From assembly GCA_964448045.1 (NCBI GenBank), contig CAYUVF010000013.1, positions 18,669-82,668 on the forward strand: DNA of 64,000 bases. Reading direction: 5' to 3'. The notes below the pieces were generated by a model. The model saw only the letters and a program-made list of their open reading frames with translations, searched no databases and was not told the origin of the DNA. The stretch is from CAYUVF01 sp964448045 (lineage in GTDB: Bacteria; Bacteroidota; Rhodothermia; Rhodothermales; Salinibacteraceae). Every line of letters begins with the position of its first letter. Within the stretch, counting starts at the first letter, position 1. The position numbers were made by a program, and so were the translations under genes. Positions 9,713-16,444 of the stretch are shown here, in pieces.

Positions 9713-10480
9713 CTACGGTTTTTTGATACAGATGACGAGTGCAGTCGCATTATCGTAACCGCCACGCTCGTTGGCGCGGTCGATGAGCTCCTCACACGCC
9801 TCCTGCGGGGTGCGATTGAGCACGACCTCCTGCAGCTCATCGTCGGGGATCTCGGCGAGGCCGTCGGAACATAGCAGGAAGCGATCGTCGGCGCGGGGCG
9901 CCCCCAGCTCGATGGTGTCCACCTCGACTTCCGGATCCACGCCGATGGCCCGCGTGAGCGTCCCGCGGCGCGGATGCGTGCGTGCCTCCTCGGCCGTGAG
10001 CAGCCCCTCGCGGCGCATCGCCTCGACCATCGTGTGATCCTTCGTGAGCAGCTGAAAGCCATCCGGATGGAACCGATAGGCCCGGCTGTCGCCCACATGC
10101 GCGATGTACGCATTGCCATTGACCATCGCGAGCGCCGTGCCCGTCGTGCCCATCGAGCCGGGCCCGTCGACGGCGCGGGCCATCTCGTACACCTGCCGGT
10201 TGGCCCGCTGGAAGGCGCGCGTCAACCGATCTGGCACCGAGCCGCGGCGCCCATCGAAATAGGCCTGCTTGACCATTTCGACGGTGGTCGTGCTGGCTTC
10301 TCGACCGCGCGTATGACCGCCCATGCCATCAGCCACGATGAAGAGCTGATCGCCCTCGGCCTCCTCGGGAAACTGGCCGAAAGCATCCTCATTTTCGTCG
10401 CGAACGCGCCCCACATCCGTGAACGCTCCCACACACACGGGGGCAGACTGCTGCGTTTTTCGTTTCTTCCACCAAGCCAT
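9713..10480 (-). CDS. pppA: PP2C-family Ser/Thr protein phosphatase (PppA-like)
   Basis: A 255-residue soluble PPM/PP2C phosphatase. The metal-binding motifs are visible: 'GRVRDENEDAF' (about 24-34), 'VADGMGGH' (about 49-56), a later 'LLCSDGLAEIPDDEL' and the terminal 'GGYDNATALV'. It would remove phosphate from targets of the kinase encoded 45 bases downstream. In proteobacterial T6SSi loci PppA reverses PpkA phosphorylation of the FHA protein and shuts assembly down. Position between FHA-SLT and the kinase in one strand-consistent block fits that scheme. The start at MAWWKKRK has no strong SD but covers the whole domain. Confidence 0.92.
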   Translation of the reverse strand: MAWWKKRKTQQSAPVCVGAFTDVGRVRDENEDAFGQFPEEAEGDQLFIVADGMGGHTRGREASTTTVEMVKQAYFDGRRGSVPDRLTRAFQRANRQVYEMARAVDGPGSMGTTGTALAMVNGNAYIAHVGDSRAYRFHPDGFQLLTKDHTMVEAMRREGLLTAEEARTHPRRGTLTRAIGVDPEVEVDTIELGAPRADDRFLLCSDGLAEIPDDELQEVVLNRTPQEACEELIDRANERGGYDNATALVICIKKP

Positions 10481-10554
10481 AAGCAGGACGAGGTTACTGG
10501 CCGCAAGTGCGGCATCGTGAGAAAGACGGTGAACATTAATACGGTGAGCATTAA

Positions 10555-12204
10555 TTACGACACGGCCTGCGGCCCGGCCGGCGCCTCCATATACTTCTGC
10601 AGCGGATTCTCGAAGTCAAACCCGAATAGCTGCGGGTTGTGACCGATCACCGCGGCCGAGAAAATCTTGAGCACGTAATCCTTGGTTTCTTCCGGCATCC
10701 GGTCGCTATACTCGCGCAGGAAGCGCCAGTAATTGCGGTCGTCGGGATTCTCGGGGATACCTTCCAGCGCTCCCGACGGAATGCCCTGTGGCCCCGGAAG
10801 GCGCTCCAGCTTACTGACGACCCGGTGCTCCCCCCAGTTGTACGAGGCGATTACAAGCAGTCCCGACGCCTGTGCCTTCGTGCTGTAGATCGTCTGCAGA
10901 TACTTGGCCGCTGCGCGCGTCGATTTTTCGAAGTCGTGCCGCTCATCCTGTGGGTCCACTACCCGCGAATCGTACCGTGGCCCTATGCGGAGGCCGTACT
11001 GCTCCGCCGTGCTCGGGATAAACTGCCACATCCCCTTGGCGATGCCCCACCGCGTTTCGGGACCGACGGCTTCAACGTCGAAATTGCTTTCCTGAAGCGC
11101 CAGATAGAAAAACTCGGGCGGCAGCGCGTGGGCCTGCATCGTCTGCACGATGAACGGCGTGTAGCCATTCTCCTCGGCCCGCCGGATGGCAGAGCTCAGC
11201 CGCGACCGGCCGCCGGGCGTCTTCCAATACGTTTCGATGGTCTGCTTCACCTCGCGCACAAATCCGGCGGGGATGCTAAACTCGCTCTCCCCAAAGATGC
11301 GTGCCACCTGGTAGATCTCCCGCTCGGTCGGGCTCAGGGCGCGGTAGAGGCCCAGCTCTTCGACGTAGCCGGCATAACGGGCCTGCTGCTCCTGCCGCTG
11401 GCGCTCCAACCGGGCGATCTGCTCCTGCAGTGGGGCGTCACCGTTCTCCTCGATGCGCCGCTTGAGCTGCGTGATAAGCACGTCCTGCGCTTTCATTCCG
11501 GCAAACACCGTCTGCGCCGTCGCCTCCAGTCGCTCATTCTGCCAGTGCTGCCAGACGGCGTACCCGCCAAGAAGCACGCAGAGCACCAGCACGGCGCCAA
11601 TCATCCAGCCGTAGCGGCGCTTCTGGGCGCCCTGCACTCGCTGATATGCCTGCCGGAGCATCTGCGTGTGCTCGCCGGCCGGTCCGTCCTGATCTTCGAA
11701 ATAGTACTGCACGTACTGCGTGACCGACCCGTTGGGTTGGGCCTCGCGCCGGGACGATCCGCTCGGCGCCTCCGCCGCCTCGGTCGATGAACGTCGCTGC
11801 AGCGGCGCGGTCGCTTCGGCCCGGGTCGCGTGCGAATCGGAGGGCGCCTCCACTTTGGTACTTTCGCCAACGGATGGCGCGGTGCTCATTGTGGGCAGTG
11901 TGACCTGGAAGACCGGCCCATTCTGGCCGATCTGAAGCTCCGCCTCGGGCGGAAGCGGGGCCCGGTCGATGCGCTCGCCGTCGAGGTAGGTTCCGTTGGT
12001 GCTTTCGTTATCCTCCACCCACCAACGCCCTTCCTGAAACAGGAGGCAGGCGTGGACGCGGCTCACCATGCCCGCTTTCACCTGAATGTCGCATTCCGCG
12101 ATACGCCCGATCTGGAAATCACGCGCAAACGTACGGTTCGCCCCGCGCACGTTCGGCGCCTTCGTGCGGATCTGAAGCGGTACGTCGGATTGCGGGGAGG
12201 CCAT
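10555..12204 (-). CDS. FHA domain - transmembrane - SLT lytic transglycosylase fusion protein
   Basis: A 549-residue protein with an unusual order of parts. Residues about 25-100 are an FHA phosphothreonine-binding domain with the conserved Arg34, 'VSRVH' (47-51) and 'ESTNGTYLDG' (67-76). A Ser/Ala/Glu-rich linker leads to one membrane helix (about 199-219). A coiled-coil-like segment rich in Glu, Arg and Gln follows (about 225-285). Residues about 345-470 are a soluble-lytic-transglycosylase (SLT) domain with catalytic Glu372 in 'ALQESNFD', then 'GMWQFIPSTA' and 'ASYNWGE'. Topology predicts FHA in the cytoplasm and SLT in the periplasm. Next to kinase and phosphatase genes, it could cut peptidoglycan locally for T6SS passage under phospho-control; that is inference. 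Confidence 0.88.
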   Translation of the reverse strand: MASPQSDVPLQIRTKAPNVRGANRTFARDFQIGRIAECDIQVKAGMVSRVHACLLFQEGRWWVEDNESTNGTYLDGERIDRAPLPPEAELQIGQNGPVFQVTLPTMSTAPSVGESTKVEAPSDSHATRAEATAPLQRRSSTEAAEAPSGSSRREAQPNGSVTQYVQYYFEDQDGPAGEHTQMLRQAYQRVQGAQKRRYGWMIGAVLVLCVLLGGYAVWQHWQNERLEATAQTVFAGMKAQDVLITQLKRRIEENGDAPLQEQIARLERQRQEQQARYAGYVEELGLYRALSPTEREIYQVARIFGESEFSIPAGFVREVKQTIETYWKTPGGRSRLSSAIRRAEENGYTPFIVQTMQAHALPPEFFYLALQESNFDVEAVGPETRWGIAKGMWQFIPSTAEQYGLRIGPRYDSRVVDPQDERHDFEKSTRAAAKYLQTIYSTKAQASGLLVIASYNWGEHRVVSKLERLPGPQGIPSGALEGIPENPDDRNYWRFLREYSDRMPEETKDYVLKIFSAAVIGHNPQLFGFDFENPLQKYMEAPAGPQAVS

Positions 12205-12267
12205 TCGCGAAAACCATGCGTTGCGAGAGCGAAATCCGCCGTTCCATTGCGGTGCGCAGCGGAGCGA

Positions 12268-14199
12268 TCACGCGGCGGTGGGCACCTGCACGGCCATTAC
12301 AAGGCGCACTTGCGGGCGTATCACCGACGACGGCGGCTGCAACCGGACGGCCAGCAACTCGTGATCGGGCAGTTCTACGGTGGTAACGTGCTCGACGAAT
12401 ACTGCCGGCGCCTCGTCATCCTCCTCCGGCACGGGCACGCCCATGAACGATGCCATCGCCTCTGTCAGCTCGCGCTGGACCGCCTCAACCGAGTCGCCGG
12501 GCTCCAGCGCATCCTCCAGCACGAGCAGATGGTGGGCCGCCCGCGCGACGAACAGCCGGCACCGAAGCGACGCATGCGCCCGCGCTTCGGCGGAAGCGTC
12601 CGGATCGTCGTACGTGTCGGGACGACGGACCATGGGGGCATGCACCACCTGGATGGCGTCGTGATTGGGTTTGCCGCCCAGAACGATGAAACCGGCCTGC
12701 GCCAGCTCCGATTGCTTGCTTCCCGGCAAAAGCGCCGCCAGCGGACTCTGCCCGCCCCGTACCGTCTGCACAGGAAGATCTTCGATCGGATAATCGGCCA
12801 GATGCGTCGGCCATCCCGTATCGGCGAAGCTGTGAGCCGCGGCCAGCGCTACAGCCAGCGCGCCGTGCCCCATCAGCCCCTCGGCCTCCGTTAGCTCGAA
12901 ACTGTTCACCGGCTGGTCGGCCCCGTACGGGTACCGCAGCATAAACGCCGGCAGCGCCAGCCCCAAAAACTCCGATGCCTCTTCCTCGCGCAGCGCCTTC
13001 CACTCGACGTATGCATCGCCCTGAAGGTGCGGTCGCAACGCCGGCAGCCGCGCCAGCCCGCTGATTTTTTCAATGCCGAAGAAGCCGGCATGAACCGAGG
13101 TAAGAATGGGCGTTTGCAGGCTCTGCCCCGTCCCGGCGAGATCGGACAGTTGCTCGATGTCGAGATGCTCTCGGCCAAACGCCATGTCCACCACGATCGC
13201 CGAGAACGAGGGCTCGTCGTGGTCGTCGCTGTGCTCCGGCACGATGACCTGATGGTGCATCGCTTCGTGCAGATCGCCGCGGCCCGCCGGCAGCACGGCC
13301 AGCTCCACGTTGTCACGGAACGGAAGGCGGTCGACCAAAAACTTGAGTCCGCGCCACGACGCCTCCAGCTGCCGAAAGTCGGGATGTTCGATAATGGGCG
13401 CCACCTGTTGCCCGATGGCGGTTTCGAGGTGCTGCTTGATCTGCTCCACCGCCGAGGCATCCGCTTCCGATCCGGCGTCGTCCCCACTGACGGCGTCCAT
13501 CAGCGCGCCCATAAGATCGGAGGATTTTACGTCGCCATTCGAGGCCGAGTGGGCCGCGGCGGTGGGCGCGTCCTCACCTTCGTCCTCGCCCAGGTCGACC
13601 ATGCCCATCAGCCGATCCAGCGAGTCTCCCTCGTCTGATGTGTCCCCCGAGGGCGCGTCCGGCGCATCGTCGGATGCGGTAAGCGTCTGATACAGATCGC
13701 TCACCCAGTCCATCTCGATGCCGAGGGCGTCAAGACGCTCCCGAAACGCATCGACGCCGAGCTCGCCGTCGCCCACCGCCTGCACGAGGTCGCGTGCGGC
13801 CACGAGCTGCGCCACGGGCTCGACCTGCCGAGCCACCTCCTCCGGCTGGAACGCCTCCAGCCCGTCGAACTGCAGCTCCACCGTCCACGTTTTCGGCGCA
13901 TCGCTGAGGGTGTTGGGCACCTCAAGCGTGAGGGCCGGCACCTGCGCCTCCATCCATCCGGCGAAGCGGTTCGGATCGACGCGGTGCACCTGCGTCCCTA
14001 TCGACCAATCGTCAGGGTACGCCTGGGGCGTCAGGTCGCTCACAAGCAGCACCCGAAACGGCAACGACGACACCTCGCGCGCGTCGAACGTTTCGGGCTG
14101 CTCGATCTCCGTGCGATCAGGATCCGAGGTAATGCGCATGCCCACCGGCTTGGACGCTGAACGGGACTCTTCTTCCATGGCACAAGGGGTTTTGGTCAT
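12268..14199 (-). CDS. Single-chain TssB-TssC-like T6SS sheath protein (fusion)
   Basis: About 643 residues from the ATG at 14199, which I prefer over the upstream GTG at 14247 because GGAAGG stands a few bases before it. The first ~185 residues align by eye with TssB: 'LPFRVLLVSDLT', 'LQFDGLEAFQPEEVARQV', 'LVAARDLVQAV'. The same motifs occur in the separate TssB at 30584. An acidic low-complexity linker follows. The rest resembles TssC: 'DFRQLEASWRGLKFLVDR' parallels 'KFQDLESSWRELKFLVDR' in the separate TssC, and 'LALPAFMLRYPYG' parallels 'LTFPRFMLRLPYG'. It is thus a second, fused copy of the contractile sheath pair. Function is unknown: a sheath cap, an adaptor or an alternative protomer are possible. 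Confidence 0.85.
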   Translation of the reverse strand: MTKTPCAMEEESRSASKPVGMRITSDPDRTEIEQPETFDAREVSSLPFRVLLVSDLTPQAYPDDWSIGTQVHRVDPNRFAGWMEAQVPALTLEVPNTLSDAPKTWTVELQFDGLEAFQPEEVARQVEPVAQLVAARDLVQAVGDGELGVDAFRERLDALGIEMDWVSDLYQTLTASDDAPDAPSGDTSDEGDSLDRLMGMVDLGEDEGEDAPTAAAHSASNGDVKSSDLMGALMDAVSGDDAGSEADASAVEQIKQHLETAIGQQVAPIIEHPDFRQLEASWRGLKFLVDRLPFRDNVELAVLPAGRGDLHEAMHHQVIVPEHSDDHDEPSFSAIVVDMAFGREHLDIEQLSDLAGTGQSLQTPILTSVHAGFFGIEKISGLARLPALRPHLQGDAYVEWKALREEEASEFLGLALPAFMLRYPYGADQPVNSFELTEAEGLMGHGALAVALAAAHSFADTGWPTHLADYPIEDLPVQTVRGGQSPLAALLPGSKQSELAQAGFIVLGGKPNHDAIQVVHAPMVRRPDTYDDPDASAEARAHASLRCRLFVARAAHHLLVLEDALEPGDSVEAVQRELTEAMASFMGVPVPEEDDEAPAVFVEHVTTVELPDHELLAVRLQPPSSVIRPQVRLVMAVQVPTAA

Positions 14200-14269
14200 C
14201 GGGCCTTCCGTGTAGATAGTGCGCAAAAACGACCGGCAAGCGGCCACCGAGGCGCCTATTTCCCACGCA

Positions 14270-15358
14270 TCAGCAGGGATTTCGGCCCATCTGGATGTGA
14301 ATTGCCCTGAACGACTCCAGGCTCACGTCGGGGTCACGAAGGGGCGTGTGGCCGCGCCAGACGAGGTATAGCTCCTCCTCACCGGGCAACATTACGAGAG
14401 TATCGAGCTGCATCTCGACAGGCTCGGACTGGGTCGTTTGTGTGGAGGGCTCGGGGACCTCAGCGGCCGTGTCAGCGCCGCGCCCGGTGTATCGCTCGAC
14501 GGATACGGCGGGTTGAACACCGGGCAGCGTAAACTGGCGATATTCGTCCGGCGTGAAATGCTCCAGTTCAATCTGCTCATCCCCGTGCAGGTAGTCGGGA
14601 ACCTGCAGATGGGGATGAGCGCCATTGTAAAAGTCGAACTGAAAATCAGACGGGAGGCCAAACTCCGTATCGGCGTCTTTGTACCCTTCTTCCGATCCGG
14701 CGTAACGGGCCCGCGGCTGCCAGTCTTTCCGGTAAAACCCGAAACCGATCGGCTGTGGCTGGTCGTCCCACGATTGGATGAGATTACGCGGATTTTCCAG
14801 GTTGGGCAGCGGTTTCCGATCCACCGACTCCTTCGACTTGCGACCGATGAAGCCGCGTCCGATAAAGTTGGACGAGCACCACTTGCTGGCTTTGTAGTCC
14901 ATGCCACCGAAGGCCCGCTCGTAGATGAGCGGCATCTCGGTGAAGGGCACCGGGTCGGTGATCTGGGGCACGATGGCCATGCGCGTCGGGAAGACCCATT
15001 CCCGATCGCCGAATACGCGGACGACGTGGCGCAGGCGCCGGTCTACACGCAAGGACACGTCGAGCTGGCGGACCGGATCGCCGCCCGGCGCATGGGCGCT
15101 CCCGACCACGACGACGTCCGTACGCGGCTTGTACGGCACATTATCCGCCTCAATGCGCACACTTCCGGTGATGTCGCCCTTGTAGTACTCATCTTCGGTG
15201 ACGATGGGCCGCTGCGCATCAACCGGCTTCACAGCACCTCCTGGCTGAGCAGGAATCGAAAATGTTCCTTTGACAATCACGCTCAGGCACGGCTGGCGCT
15301 CGGGACCCAATCCGATGGCCAAGCCGTCCGCAAAGGGCGTGTGATTGTGAATCTCCAT
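14270..15358 (-). CDS. DUF2169 domain protein, likely T6SS effector/spike adaptor
   Basis: A 362-residue protein typical of the DUF2169 family by its N-terminus ('MEIHNHTPFADGLAIGLGPE'), the 'VVKGTF'-like strand, 'VPYKPRTDVVVVGSAHAP' and 'YERAFGG'. DUF2169 proteins are commonly encoded beside VgrG, PAAR or DUF4150 and pentapeptide genes, and some act as adaptors that place effectors on the T6SS spike. No signal peptide or membrane segment is seen, so it is cytoplasmic. It starts 24 bases after the pentapeptide gene ends and precedes the sheath fusion by 70 bases, consistent with one operon from vgrG onward. Confidence 0.85.
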   Translation of the reverse strand: MEIHNHTPFADGLAIGLGPERQPCLSVIVKGTFSIPAQPGGAVKPVDAQRPIVTEDEYYKGDITGSVRIEADNVPYKPRTDVVVVGSAHAPGGDPVRQLDVSLRVDRRLRHVVRVFGDREWVFPTRMAIVPQITDPVPFTEMPLIYERAFGGMDYKASKWCSSNFIGRGFIGRKSKESVDRKPLPNLENPRNLIQSWDDQPQPIGFGFYRKDWQPRARYAGSEEGYKDADTEFGLPSDFQFDFYNGAHPHLQVPDYLHGDEQIELEHFTPDEYRQFTLPGVQPAVSVERYTGRGADTAAEVPEPSTQTTQSEPVEMQLDTLVMLPGEEELYLVWRGHTPLRDPDVSLESFRAIHIQMGRNPC

Positions 15359-15382
15359 CGGTCGTCAGTCGCAGGCTTCGGA

Positions 15383-16444
15383 TTAAGTGGACACGAGCGT
15401 AGCGCGCTCCTGATCGGTCGCGGGCATGCGGTAGAGGGGCACCGAATCGATGGACGGCGGCGAGGACCGGGGGCCGAACTTGACCGAAGGTTCGACGGGC
15501 TGACGCGTATCATCGAAGTCGCTGCCCTGCGTCCGGAAGGCCTCGATCTGCGCCCAGTACAGATCAGCCCCATAAAAGCTGCATTGCGATGCGTGTGCTC
15601 CGGCAAAGTCGGCCCCCACGAAGTTGGCAAGGGGAAATTCCGCTTCCTGGAAGTCGACGTCTCGCAAATCGGCATATTCAAATGTCACGTACTCAGCCAC
15701 GACATCGGCCAAGGTGGCGCCTCGGAGCGTGGCTCGTACGAACACACCGACAGACAGCTTGGCGCCCGAGAAGTCGCACGCCGAAAGATCCGCGCGGCGA
15801 GCCGAGACCGATACGAGCATGCTTCCTCGAAACTGCGCGCCCGGTGCGGTGACCATATCGAGCACCGCGCCCGAGAGCACCGCCTCGGTACAATCGGCCT
15901 CCGCCAGATTCGCTTCCGTCAGCACGGCCCGTTGCAGATCCGCCTCATGGAGCAATGCCCGAGCCAGCGTGACGCGCTGAAAAAAGCTCTCCTTCAGATT
16001 CGCCTTCGTGAAGTCTCCTCCTGCTAAGTCGGCCTCTTCGAACAGGGTCCTCTGTATGGTGCTATGGGCCCAGTCCACCTCCCGCGCATAGATCCGACTC
16101 AGATCGCTTTCCTGAATAGTACACGAGGCGAGCCGGGCCCCTTCGAGGCGCGCTGCATGGAGTACCGAGCCTTCGATAGTGACTTCCGTCAGATTCGCCT
16201 CCCTCAGGTCTGCGTTTGCAAGTATGCATCCCTCCAGAATGGCACCGCGGAGATCGGCACCGCGCAGGTCCGCGCCAGAAAGTACGACGCCGCTCAGTTC
16301 CGCCTCCCGAAGATCGGCTTGCTGCAGATTGGTGCCTTCGAGATCTAAATCAGCCAGGACTTGGCCGTGGAGGTCGCACCCGGCAAGGTCGGCCCCCGGC
16401 TGGAGGTCCAGCGTTTCGGACGATGGTTCTACATTTGTTTCCAT
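15383..16444 (-). CDS. Pentapeptide-repeat protein in the VgrG/Rhs module
   Basis: A 353-residue protein starting at the ATG at 16444, preceded six bases upstream by GGGAGG; longer upstream extension is not needed. From about residue 13 to 310 it is built of A(D/N)LXX pentapeptide repeats ('ADLRGADLRGAILEGCILA'), which fold as a right-handed quadrilateral beta helix. The last ~45 residues are non-repetitive. No signal peptide is seen. Its start overlaps the end of the Rhs gene by 16 bases, so it is translationally close to the Rhs protein. It may be a scaffold of the spike, an adaptor partner of the DUF2169 protein, or an immunity protein for Rhs; the sequence does not decide. Confidence 0.88.
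   Translation of the reverse strand: METNVEPSSETLDLQPGADLAGCDLHGQVLADLDLEGTNLQQADLREAELSGVVLSGADLRGADLRGAILEGCILANADLREANLTEVTIEGSVLHAARLEGARLASCTIQESDLSRIYAREVDWAHSTIQRTLFEEADLAGGDFTKANLKESFFQRVTLARALLHEADLQRAVLTEANLAEADCTEAVLSGAVLDMVTAPGAQFRGSMLVSVSARRADLSACDFSGAKLSVGVFVRATLRGATLADVVAEYVTFEYADLRDVDFQEAEFPLANFVGADFAGAHASQCSFYGADLYWAQIEAFRTQGSDFDDTRQPVEPSVKFGPRSSPPSIDSVPLYRMPATDQERATLVST

Noticed and set aside
14438..16027. Long plus-strand ORF (529 codons) opposite the DUF2169 and pentapeptide genes
   Set aside because: It is antisense to two well-supported genes and its translation is Arg/Gly-rich with no domain; it arises from GC-rich codon bias and pentapeptide periodicity.
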